64,000 nt of DNA, taken from assembly GCA_011037195.1 (NCBI GenBank), contig JAAEAF010007798.1, positions 1 to 64,000 on the forward strand. Reading direction: 5' to 3'. Made by a program: the position numbers and the translations under genes. Below, in pieces: positions 43,487 to 53,059 of this stretch; the stretch's first letter is position 1, and each line of letters begins with the position of its first letter. The DNA is from Triatoma infestans. Its lineage: Eukaryota; Arthropoda; Insecta; Hemiptera; Reduviidae. The notes under the pieces are model-generated. The model did not search any database. It saw nothing but the letters and a program-made list of their open reading frames with translations, and was not told the origin of the DNA.

Positions 43487-44185
43487 TTATTGTCCGATTT
43501 TTATTCGGACTGCTGTGAATCTTAGATGTGTTAGTCGGTTTGTGTTTGGTTTTTTCCTTGGGGTAGCTATATGGGCTCAGAGGGGCTTTGGGTGCAGTAT
43601 GATTTGGTCCCTCCCCATACTTAAACACTGATAATAATACTTCCGGTAAAAAGATTATTTAAACACGGAATTTTCTCCACACATTAAAGTCTTATTAGTA
43701 TTATATAGAGGATAGATTCCTGTAATATATGGGAATGACACTTTAGAGGGGAAGCCTCACGTCACTCAGCTCCCAAACCAACCCTTAAAGAATTTTCTCA
43801 TATAAATGTTAATAATGTGGTTAGTTGTCTCGTCAAGTTTAAATGAAGTCGTTCCAACTGCTTTTGGGGAAAATAGTAAAACCACTAAATACTCTAATTA
43901 GTAAAGTGATATATCCGGTTGATCGTTTTGATCAAAATTTTGATCAAACACGAAATACAAAGCGAAATTCAACGAAATATCATGTTTCAGCTTCCTTCAA
44001 TTTACCGCTTTGTAGTTATGCTGAACAAACAAAGTTACATAAAACACTTACATATGTAAGAATCTCCAATTTCTAAAGTTACTTTTTCGGATTCTGCGAA
44101 TTTCAAAACATGTATTCTGAGGAAAACTAAATTCGAAACTTAAACAAGAACGCAATACTTCCCCTCTTACTTAGAGAAAGTAAAA

Positions 44186-45825
44186 AATGTAAATAATTCT
44201 ACATGTAATCATTATAGAAACAAGTAGTCAATGAATTCCCTTAAAGCAGGATTATTACGTTCAAAAGGGAAAAAAGCTATATCTGATATCTGGAAAAGGT
44301 CAAATATATTATAATACATAAATAAACTCAGTAAATCTCCATCTTAAACCACAAACTCCAAATCATGAATCTATTAAACTTTATAAATAAATTCATAAAA
44401 AAATAAAAATTAAACAGAATCTTAGTGGGGTAAGAAGCACACTTTTCTGTTCATTAATAATAAGCTAATCTTAATGTATCTTAATTGATTGATTAAGATA
44501 ATTCTTATTATTAACGGAGTAAATCCTGGAAGCAGGATTGTGATGGGCCAACATTAAGCTATTTTAATATAATCTTAGAGATAAGGAAATCTTGATTAAC
44601 AGTTTTATCTTTATAAATATATTTATTTTGTGCTACAGTTGACAACATTTTTTGTATTTCCGTTTCATCTTTATTTTATTCAATGACATTCCAAATTGTA
44701 ATATTGTTTATTTATTTATTTCTTGATTCCCTTGAAAAGAAGCAGAAAACAATCATAGTTACTTTAATAAACTAAATAGCTAATAATAAAATATAAGCAA
44801 GCACAATTATTTACTCTGTATTGCAAGAAACAATTATTTGTATAAAAGAAATCAAAATTAAGAAAAATGCAAGCTCGCTCGCAAAAAGGTACACGCAGGT
44901 ATAAGAGAACAGTTATGGAAGATTTAACCTTTATGCCATTGTACCCTCTTCTCCTCATATGGGAGGCACTAAACGGACAAAAGAGAAGATTCTTTCAAGA
45001 CAGACTTGTTTTACAAATCAAGGTGGAAACATCAGAGCTATACCAGCATCAAATTATAAGAATTTATTATAAGCTTTTATTGTGATATTCAAAGTACTTA
45101 ATTTCTCTTAAAGAATAATATATTTATTCATAAAACAGTGGTGATTTCTTTATTATTGCTAATACTTCATTCTCTTTTAAACTTGCATACTTACAAGCCC
45201 TTTTTCTACAACACCGCTTGTGCTACTACAAATACACATCATCACACCATTACATTACAGTATTAATAAGTTTAATCAAAAAAAAAAAAAAAAATGATGT
45301 AAATATTAATTATAAAAAGTAAGTAAGATTATTTAATGAAAACTACCTTTTAATAGTTCCTTTTTTAGTTTATACACTTTCAGTCCATGACCGTTTCAGT
45401 TTGCCTCCTGTTCCTGGAAGAATGTCATCAAGGAACAAATTTTATTATTCAGCTATTCTCTATAAATTGTAAGACACATCAATGATTTCATCAAATAATG
45501 ATATTCTTATATTCTTATTTACTAAAATTTTTGAATGCGGTATCTGCTTTGATGTCTTTAAGTACCTTATGCCTCTTTATATAGATGTGTATTTTATGTA
45601 GATGTATATTATATAGATGTATATATATATGTATGTAATCTTGGGGAAACCTAGGTTCTTAGGTAACTTAGGATCATTTTTGCCATTGATCCATTGATGT
45701 TTGGGTAAAGTCCGAAAAATATTTAAAATAAACAATAAGTCGGAGTTTACCCATATTCACCTACGTTTGCACAACGCTGACTGGGTAATGTTAGATTCAT
45801 TACTGAAATAAAATAAACTAAAGGA
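44186..45825. other. AT-rich DNA, no gene
   Basis: Poly(A) run near 45279-45294. The 72-codon frame at 44867-45085 has no recognisable feature. Confidence 0.5.
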
Positions 45826-45857
45826 TACGTCGTAGCATGCTTATTTACATGGTTGTT

Positions 45858-45905
45858 CCTGACCGGTTTCGAATTCTCATTCATCGTCAGCGTAAGACTG
45901 TCAAG
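45858..45905 (-). ncRNA. Hammerhead motif, family B
   Basis: Minus strand: CTGACGA, a 13-base stem II region TGAATGAGAATTC in which GAAT/ATTC can pair, GAAA, ACCGGT, GTC cleavage site. Core bases intact. Confidence 0.6.
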
Positions 45906-46031
45906 TACGTGTATAGAGTTCACTTCAAATAATTTACTACGCTGTCAAGCACTACATTTGTTGATTTCATGAGGTGGGGTAATAAGATAAACTGGAAATT
46001 AAGGCTTCATATCAGACAATAATAATTTTGT

Positions 46032-47897
46032 ATGTATACGGTTTGGGTAGAGGGTGTCTTCAAGGTGGTTGTCTCTCACCAAAGCTATCGTATCCTGTCA
46101 TGGATGAACTATTAACCAGAATGAATTCATCGGGATTCTATGTATAGGCATATGCCGATGATGATGTTATTTTATTGATGGGGTGATGTCTGACTACTAT
46201 CTCAGACTTAATGCAAAGTGTCCTCAACAGGGTATATGATTGGACTCAGGATTAGCGTCTTTCAATTAATCGTAGTAAGACCCAGGTGATTTTATTTTCT
46301 AATAGGAGGAAGATCGTAGGATTAAAATCTCCTAGGTTAATAGAAACTCCTGTTCAGATTTGTAAATCGGTAAAGTTTCTTGGGGTGGTTCTTGACAGTA
46401 AATTAAATTGGTCGGAACATGTCAAGAAGGCACAACATCAAAAGGCAATTATTTCCTTTGTCGAAGAATCGTAGGTAAACATTGGGGTATTATTCCAAAG
46501 ATAATGTTTTGGATATATGGTTTGGTTATTAAACCTAGGTTATTATTTGCGGCTGTAGTGTGGTGGAGTCGCGTTGAGTTAAGTTCCGGTAGACTGCTGC
46601 TTGAGGATATTCAACGCTTGGCTTCTCTGGCTGTGACCGATGTGATGCGAACCACGCCTACAGCTGCAATGGAGTTGGGAATTCCACCGCTCTTAGAGGT
46701 GAAAACTACGGCAATGAAAGCCTGTTATAGAATTAAACAGGCAGGTTTTTGGCAAGGAAGCGACATGGTCACTCTAACCATTCATCGCGAGAGGTTTTCC
46801 TTCTGATAGAATGTTAAAGACTTTTGTTTTCGAGTATTCTTACAGGGTCAGGTTACCCTCTAGGGAAGATTGGTCAAGATTGGTGTGATACCTGATAATT
46901 ACTTCCGGTGTTCCACAGACGGTTCCAGATTGGTTGGTAGGTCTGTCCGGAGATGGGGTCTATTTCGATACCGGAGATCGTTTGGCAGTATCTCTTGGTG
47001 AATAGACTGATGTTTATGCTTCGAGACTGAGGTTTATGCTATTCTTTGTTGTGTCTTGGATGTGAGGGTACATAACACTATCTTAAAAGGTGTTATATCT
47101 ACTTGGACAGCCAAGCTGCGCTGAAGGCGCTGAGTTCATGCGCCTTCACTTCCAGGTTGGTGTTAGAATGTTCTAAACACTGGAAGAGCTTACTTCTCTG
47201 AAGGATGTTCTTCTAGCCTGGGTGCCAGGTCACATGGGAATTTTTGGGAATGAGGAGGTGGATAGGTTTTCCAAATTAGGCGCCTCTCTTCCTTTCATTG
47301 GTCCTGAGCCTGTTGTTGGCGTGTCTTCTGGCACATGCCTGTCAGGCTTCAAGACATGGGCAGTTTTACAGCATTCATCCTTATGGATGAGCTCAGTTGG
47401 TTTTCGGCAGCCCAAAATGCTCACTGGGGGGTCCTGACAGGGCCATTAGTGGGACGTTGCTTTGTTTTTCACTGAACTCTCTCAGGCATCTGGTTGGATT
47501 CATCTCAGCCATCTCTTGCTGGACATTGTGGTTTAAGGAGACATCTCTACATAATGGGGCTCAGCCGGATCCACTTTGTAGAATCTGTGAGACAGCGGAG
47601 GAAACACCCAGCCATCTTATGACTGATTGCTAGGGTTGTGAGGAAATTAGGTTTAGGACTTGGTCGGAGCAGGATGTCTGTGGAAGAGCTTAGGCTATTT
47701 CCGCTTAAGGTTATCTTCCGATTTATTCGGACTGCGGTGAATCTTAGATGGATTAGATCCGGGTCTGGATTTTTGTTCTAGACCCGGTTTGTTGTTGTTT
47801 TTCTTGAGGTAGCTATTTGGGCCCAGTGAGGCTTTGGATAGCGGAGGGTTTGGCCTTTCCCCACAGACAAATAATAATAAATAAATGTATACGGTTT
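46032..47897 (+). mobile_element. 5'-truncated LINE with RNase H, 13-bp duplication
   Basis: ATGTATACGGTTT at 46032-46044 and 47885-47897 brackets the copy, and AATAATAATAAATA precedes the right repeat as a TAA-type tail. The presence of RNase H places it in the I/LOA/R1 group of LINEs. Only the second half of ORF2 and the 3' UTR were copied. A shorter relative is at 42438-43637. Confidence 0.85.
46050..47640 (+). pseudogene. LINE ORF2: reverse transcriptase palm to RNase H and zinc knuckle
   Basis: Order of motifs: GCLQGGCLSPKLS (box B) at 46055, YAYADDDVILLM (catalytic YADD) near 46140, RSKTQVILFSNRRK-type text near 46265, VKFLGVVLDSKLNWSEHVKK 46370-46430, IYGLVIKPRLLFAAVVWWSR near 46520, RTTPTAAMELGIPPL near 46650. 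The RNase H part has YLDSQAALKALSSC near 47110 and WVPGHMGIFGNEEVDRFSK at 47219-47275, with GPEP. The end has LRHLVGFIS and a CRICETAEETPSHLMTDC zinc knuckle at 47580-47633. Frames change several times, at least at about 46200, 46470 and 47160-47215. YADD and the RNase H Asp/His residues survive, so decay is fairly recent. Confidence 0.85.
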
Positions 47898-48179
47898 ATT
47901 CTGCAGTTAATTTTTTTACGTAATGTTTGATGAGATAGAAAATAAATTATGAATTCTGTAAGAATATGTAGGTTGCTATAGTGTCTGTCTGAAAGAATAC
48001 GTAGGTTCATGTAATGTGTATACGTTAGTGTCTATTCGGATTTAAATTACTTTTGCGTCTATAAAAGTTAGTTTATTATTTTGTTGACTTACCTGATAAT
48101 CTCCGCATACAATCGACAACTGTATTGTGTGACAGAGATCTAAAGTTGAAGTTAACACTCTACACGAACTTCATAGCTG

Positions 48180-48219
48180 TACTCTGACGATAAATGGAAT
48201 CCAAAATCGGCCAGGATCA
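48180..48219 (+). ncRNA. Degenerate hammerhead motif, family B
   Basis: CTGACGA is present, but the GAAA box has become CAAAA and the site reads GGCC. Predicted inactive partner of 45858-45905. Confidence 0.5.
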
Positions 48220-49136
48220 CCATAAAAATAGGCATGTTACGACGGATAAAATTCCAAAGAATATAATTTGTTATAAATACTGAGCGTTACCTTTAAGACA
48301 ATTTAGTACACATCAGATGATGGCTAGTACCAAAGACCTAAAACTTGGGATTACGTAAAAAAAATGTTACAGAGGAATCTCAAAGGATTACTTACATTTA
48401 TAAATATTACAAATAATATATTGCATTCCTTTAAAGATTAAATTTTAGAGTTTACATTAAAAGAATTTTTTTTTTAATTATTATACTATATAATTTAATG
48501 TATTCCAATTTATATAGATATAATGGATATTTTAAGAAATGTTTATGAATAACTTACCTCAACCCTGCGGTATCTTTCACGACTTATTTTTATCGGTGGA
48601 ATTCGGATCGGCTGTCGCTGACTTCTATTGTCATCTCCATTAGTAAGCCTATGAAATTCTATTTCATAAATGTGTTATATGAAACAATCAATACAATAAA
48701 CTGTCAAGAAACCAAACATAATGTGAATACAAGAATGTTACATGGAAACCTATAGCTAAGGAGTATATTTTTGAAGGAGTTCATGATTTTAAATATTTGG
48801 AAGCCGTATGAATTAGCAACGAATAAGCGACGAATAAGGTAAGCAAGGATAAAGCAAGAAGATTAACAACCGGAAATAGATATCTGTGCAATCTTATTGT
48901 CTTAAGAAGCAAAATTGTTTTTACATCTTTTGCTAGGAAGCACGGTGCAGAAAGTGAATATATGCAATGGGATGTTTTAAGCAGCACCCCGGGAACTGGG
49001 CATGCACGATGGCTAAAGGATCTGAACAAATCGAAATGCCCGATACAGGGATCCAGTTATATTTGTTGTGGTGGTTGGTTCCGCAGAGCTGGAAAGCATC
49101 AGAGACATTTTCCGTGGTAGCCTGCTTCATTTTGTG

Positions 49137-49178
49137 GTCATCGACCGGTTTCGGGCGTCCGCCCATCTTCAGGATGCG
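49137..49178 (-). ncRNA. Hammerhead ribozyme, family A
   Basis: Minus strand: stem I CATC/GATG, CTGAAGA, stem II GGGC-GGAC-GCCC, GAAA, stem III ACCGGT, GTC cleavage site. All core positions fit. Confidence 0.75.
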
Positions 49179-49284
49179 TTTTTCAGACAGTGTGCCAACA
49201 CAGACTCGTATAGAGTAACTTATAGAGTTAGTGTGAAACTATGTTACTCTATACGAGTCTGTGTTGGCACACTGTCTGAAAAAC

Positions 49285-49326
49285 GCATCCTGAAGATGGG
49301 CGAACGCCCGAAACCGGTCGATGACC
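49285..49326 (+). ncRNA. Hammerhead ribozyme, family A, second arm
   Basis: Same as the opposite arm with loop GAAC: CATC, CTGAAGA, GGGCGAACGCCC, GAAA, CCGGTC, GATG. Core intact. Confidence 0.8.
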
Positions 49327-49599
49327 ACAAAATGAAGCAGGCTACCACGGAAAATGTCTCTGATCCAGTTATATGTTAGCCAAAACAAAATCAGCCAGAC
49401 TGCGTTGACAAGGCCACGTCCAACAGCTGGATACCAATAGAGTCTTCCAATAATGCAATGTATAAATATCCAGATGGAAGTAAAAAGCAGCAAGGAAGGT
49501 CTAGACGGTGACGGCTGTTAAACGTCACAATGTGAAAAGAAGGGTTATTATACATGAAGGAGTGGTCAGAGACATGGAGAGTTTTGGTTGAGCCTCAGA

Positions 49600-50190
49600 T
49601 CCTAAAGAAACTGAAATAAGACCAAGGCTGAGTGGCCTCATGTGGACAGCTCTGTGTCAAAACTTGGAAAGCTTGTGCAAAATTTATAAACATTAAAAAA
49701 AAAAACTGACTAACCTCTAAAACAAATTTTTGGGAAGTATGTTACAAATTAAAATGATACTTTTCTACCTATCTCACAAACATTCCAAGTTTAAAGAAAA
49801 TCATTGTAACCGATATTAAGGAAATTCCAAAAATTCATAAACCTAGTTCTGTATTATCGCATTTGCGGTTAACCAATTTTATTCAAATTTGAAATTCTAT
49901 TAACGCTTCTAATGGGTATTAATCATTGGTAAAACCCAATTTTTTCGTGAAAATGTTATAAATACAAATGAATGGTATTCGTGAGTATAAATAATATGCA
50001 AAGTTCAAAGAAAATCTTTAGATTCGTTTTCGAGGAACTCCAGAAAAACTGTAAAAAAAAAAAACATTCAGTAATGTTGCATTTCTGGTTGATAGATGTT
50101 TGCCCGAAACCTTCCTGACTGGTGCGGTGATACTTCCTAAACATTACCATATCAAGATTGAATTTCCTGCAACTTTGACTTTGTTTTTGA
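49600..50190. repeat. Diverged family X copy
   Basis: Scattered X phrases (ATGTTACAAATT, AAGAAAATCATTGTAACCG, AAAACTGTAAAAAAAAAAAA, CATTTCTGGTTGATAG). Ends unclear. Confidence 0.4.
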
Positions 50191-50762
50191 AATAATCTGT
50201 ACGATTCACTTTTGAAATTACAGTTCTCTTCAAATATAAAACTAATAGCATTTGCGGATCAGGTTTGTTGGTAATTGTAATGCCGGCTATGGAGATAGAA
50301 ATGATGGCTAACTCGATTATGTATGATGTGCACTTTCTGGGCTAGAAGGAATAAAACGAGCTTTAATGCATCAAAGTCAAAAGTACTACATAGTACGGAG
50401 ATGGCTCATGCACATATTTCAAGTTTCTTAAATCTCGAAAGACCGGAATTAGTAAAAAAGACTGTAGTAGAAATATTTCGGCATTATATTTGCTAGAACT
50501 TTCTTGTTCGTTATGTAACGGCAAGATAATTATTTGCCTTTAACGAATTGTTTCCAAACATCCAAGTCCAGAAAACATTTTTTTATATTTCCTTTTTTGA
50601 CGCAAAGAATGGATCCCTAAATTATGTTGTTTAATTCTGGGACATACACTATATTTGCACTCATATTTGTAAACTGATTACTGGTTGGATTTGTGGGGGA
50701 TAGGAATTTTGCGGGAATTTGAGGTGCAATTTAAGGGCTTTCTTTTGAAAACCTTTAGTTCT
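50191..50762. other. No recognisable gene
   Basis: No supported frame or repeat. Confidence 0.5.
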
Positions 50763-51010
50763 CACATGTTGGTATAGTGGTTAGCGCGCTCGCCTTTCGT
50801 GCGAGAATTCAGAATTCGATTCACATCAGAGCAAGGTCGGTGTTGACACAGCATCGTGATAAAAAGTGGGAAGCTTCAGTTAGTAGCGCTGTAGGTAGCG
50901 AAGGCCTGAACTAAATGGCGTGGGAATTGCGGCGTGCTTACTACACGCCCCCACCATACAAATCGCCATCTAACAAGCCTTGGCCTTTCATGGGCTGTTG
51001 CGCCATAGGT
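50763..51010 (+). repeat. tRNA-derived SINE, family 1
   Basis: Best-preserved head of the family: TTGGTATAGTGGTTAGCGCG and TTCGATTCACATC. Body as at 19447. Ends GGGCTGTTGCGCCATAGG then a T run. Confidence 0.85.
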
Positions 51011-51223
51011 TTTTTTTTTGTTAAAAAAACAAAAAAAAAACATTGATTACAATTTTTGGCAACACTTAAGGGATTAGAGTAGATTTAATAACAAGATTCA
51101 ACTGTAAGAATTACAGTCTACAGCTGTGATCATTGCAAATAGATTTTCTCTTTTTACTTCGATTTATCGCTTTTATATATATATAAACAGCCATAAAAAA
51201 ATTACCATATTTCAGTTGATTAT

Positions 51224-51415
51224 GTGAAAATAAAAATAAAAAATATTTTGTTCTTTAAAACATTTGACAATTTGAAAATGAAAAAAATCTGTAGGGAAAA
51301 GTTAGATTTTTCGATTTCTAGTGATTACAAAAACGACAGTTTCACCTCATTTGAATTAATTTTATTTCATAGGATAAATATTGGTAGAATAAATATCAAA
51401 GATACAATTATTTAA
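51224..51415 (+). other. AT-rich 63-codon frame, not supported as a gene
   Basis: Lys/Ile/Asn-rich frame in AT-rich DNA. On the minus strand the same stretch holds a splice-acceptor-like TTTTCCCTACAG near 51292, which could serve the peptide gene at 51486-51650. Confidence 0.2.
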
Positions 51416-51485
51416 GAAAACATAATATTTGACTTGAAAATAAACTCACTTTCAGTTTTGTGGGCAATGAACGAAATAACTATAT

Positions 51486-51650
51486 TTACCTTAGTATCAT
51501 ATCCTCGGTTATTCTAATATAAGGCCCTCGGCCTCTCCGAGGTGGTTGCGGAAGTTGTTGTGGCCCTTCTCTAAATCCAAAGATTTTATATTGAGTTAGT
51601 AAAATCAAACATAATAGTACAAATATGCTTATCAAAATATGAATGCTCAT
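51486..51650 (-). CDS. Small secreted Pro/Arg/Gly-rich peptide, copy 1
   Basis: 54 codons from ATG 51650. Residues 1-20 form a signal peptide (MSIHILISIFVLLCLILLTQ: Lys-free, strongly hydrophobic). The remainder is short and basic, with PQPPRRGRGPYIRI near residues 34-47 and ending TEDMILR. The stop TAA is part of CTAAG|GTAAAT, a good splice donor, so the message may splice to a further exon. An acceptor-like site near 51292 would add about 10 residues. A TATA-like GGATAAAAAA lies upstream (51713-51725). The mature region looks like insect proline-rich antimicrobial peptides, but that is inference; I know no exact family. Two further copies lie within 6.5 kb. Confidence 0.6.
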   Translation of the reverse strand: MSIHILISIFVLLCLILLTQYKIFGFREGPQQLPQPPRRGRGPYIRITEDMILR

Positions 51651-51699
51651 GATTGCTGCCTTTGAAACTATGAAAGAACACTCCTCAGCTATGAAGTAA

Positions 51700-52020
51700 T
51701 TTTATTTCACCGACGTTTTTTATCCTAATTTTAATTACCAAATGTATAATAAAAATTAAATTACTTTATTTATGACCATAATATTGCGTTTAATTTGATT
51801 GGTGCAAATGTAATTCAGTTACTTTTATTACACTTGGTTAATTGTAGCAGCAATGGCTTAGGTGAAATAATTAGGTATGGGTCTAGAATTTCCATTATAT
51901 ATTCATAGAATATATTTGTGTGTTTTTTAAATTTTTCTCCTCAATTCAAACTGTAATAAAAAATTCAGCATTTGAGCCTCTATAAAGACAGAGACCAAAA
52001 CTGATGCGAAAATTTTGCAA
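51700..52020 (-). promoter_or_regulatory. Promoter block shared by the peptide gene copies
   Basis: Upstream of copy 1 (minus strand), conserved with 55850-56245 (-) and 57590-57900 (+): AGAGGCTCAAATG/TGCTGAA box, CACCAATCAAA, GGCCATAAATAA-like text, an AATTAAAATT stretch, a TATA-like box, then ACTTCATAGCTGAG as likely 5' leader. Conservation across three copies suggests a functional promoter or a large duplicated unit. Confidence 0.55.
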
Positions 52021-52389
52021 TAACTTCCAAAAATTTTTAATACAAAATTAAATAGTTATATCTAGAAAGTAGTTATAAATGTTTAATAGCGAATTCTACT
52101 GATAATTATCTTTTTAAAATAATAAAACTATACATTATTTTATTGACATAAAAACTAGCCAAACACAATGGCGGATCATTTCAAAAGTAATCGTAAACAG
52201 AATTTATATAAAAAGGGGTATATATCATATAAAAATAGAATAAATTTAAAAGTTAATACTAACTTCTCCAAAAGTAATTATACAGTTAATTCGGTCTCGG
52301 AAAATTAAAAATGCCCCAGTTCTAGATAACAAATTATTCTGCAGAAAAAGTTATCAAGGAGAGTGAGTGATAATATATTTAATGTAGCA
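52021..52389. other. AT-rich DNA, no gene
   Basis: Nothing recognised. Confidence 0.5.
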
Positions 52390-52745
52390 CTATTTGATGT
52401 AGCTCATATAGTTAGCAACTCTCTCTGCCATATCAAGTTTTTGTTTAGTACATATTTAGTGTTTAGTTTGTTTTATGGAAATTATATTTAACACCGATTA
52501 ATATTTTTTTTTTAATTTTATAATTTAAAATTTTCTTTTTTTGTCTTCTGGTATTTAATAATTGTCCCAATACTATTTCTTTATTGTTCATATTATCTAC
52601 GTTGAGATTATGATGATTATTATTCTTTTTTGTTTGATTGTTGTACAGATCCCTGAAGAAGATAATAAATTTGTCAAAACGTTGGAAAAGATATAAAAAA
52701 ATGTGTACATTTTATTGATCGCTCCTCAAGATTTCCTTTAGTTAC
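52390..52745 (+). mobile_element. Half copy of the Penelope-like family C terminal repeat
   Basis: Aligns with 41925-42275: GATGTAGCTCATATAGTTAG, GTTTAGTTTGTTTTATGGAA, ACACCGATTAAT, the ribozyme region and GCTCCTCAAGATTTCCTTTA. Only one arm is present. Confidence 0.75.
52649..52690 (+). ncRNA. Hammerhead motif, family C, G12 lost
   Basis: CTGAAGA and stem II GATA/TGTC remain, but GAAA reads CAAA, which removes the invariant G. Predicted inactive. Confidence 0.6.
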
Positions 52746-53059
52746 TACATTTAATTCATATCTGGCACTTACACTAATATCTGGAAATTAATAACATAAT
52801 TATTATAAGTTTTAAACTATTTATAATAATATTCCTGGAAATACAACATTTTTAATTTGGTTAACATAATAAAACGTAAAACAGAAATGAGAGGTGGGCA
52901 ATTGTACTACATGTTTGTATATTTCAAATCCACATTTGAATAGCCAAACAGAGAGGGCTTGTATTATAAACTATATTCTTTAGGAGTCTCCTCTAAATTT
53001 ATCACGGTATTGAAGGGCTTATACTCATGTATCTGGACTCCAAACTGTGTTACCAATAA

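Larger units (their letters stand above)
42426..43649 (+). pseudogene. 5'-truncated LINE 3' end with 12-bp duplication, itself interrupted
   Basis: TACTTCCGGTAA at 42426-42437 and 43638-43649 flank the copy. 42438-42772 and 43477-43637 align with the end of the LINE at 46045-47884: AGCATTCATC, GGGAGGTATC, CCTCTACGTAATGGGGCTCA, ACAGAAGAGGAAACTCCCAT, then TTATTCGGACTGC and GGTAGCTATATGGGCTCAGA, with a GATAATAATA tail. It covers only the cysteine-rich C-terminus of ORF2 and the 3' UTR. Not functional. Confidence 0.8.
42395..44185 (-). mobile_element. Family X reverse copy split by a nested LINE
   Basis: The left remnant ends at TCGTACTTCCGG (42437). After the LINE insert it resumes at 43650 and ends with AACGCAATACTTCCCCTCTT then ACTTAGAGAAAGT near 44178. 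Landmarks TTTAGAGGGGAAGC and TTCCAACTGCTTTTGGGG are present. No gene. Confidence 0.6.
45826..48255. mobile_element. Hammerhead family B element split by a LINE
   Basis: The left part 45826-46031 (GTCGTAGCATGC, CCTGACCGGTTTCG, GTACGTGTATAGAGTTCACT) and right part 47898-48255 (AAGTTAACACTCTACACGAA, GACGGATAAAATTCC) are the two inverted ends of one family B element. The LINE at 46045-47884 inserted between them. Confidence 0.65.
49050..49374. mobile_element. Palindromic hammerhead element, family A, 13-bp duplication
   Basis: GATCCAGTTATAT at 49050-49062 and 49362-49374. The inverted arms match almost perfectly: GTGCCAACACAGACTCGTAT and its inverse meet near a short centre at 49225. The one-sided left segment TTGGTTCCGCAGAGCTGG is shared with 61205 and, inverted, with 36888. 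Inserted in a LINE fragment, which makes the exact boundaries certain. Confidence 0.9.
48730..49560 (+). pseudogene. LINE reverse transcriptase C-terminus, split by a hammerhead element
   Basis: The first part reads YIFEGVHDFKYLEAV, KVSKDKARRLTTGNRYLCNL and VLRSKIVFTSFARKHGAE, the FKYLG ... RI..aNR ... SK..R..K..IY region. After the family A element (49063-49361) it resumes at 49375 with AKTKSARLR, GHVQQLDTNRVFQ, the RLxWxGHVxRM segment. The frame is broken by stops. RTE-like. Confidence 0.65.

Noticed and set aside
49068..49379. 103-codon plus frame and matching minus frame in the palindrome
   Set aside because: Both strands read alike because the element is a palindrome; no protein family, and the ribozyme structure explains the conservation.
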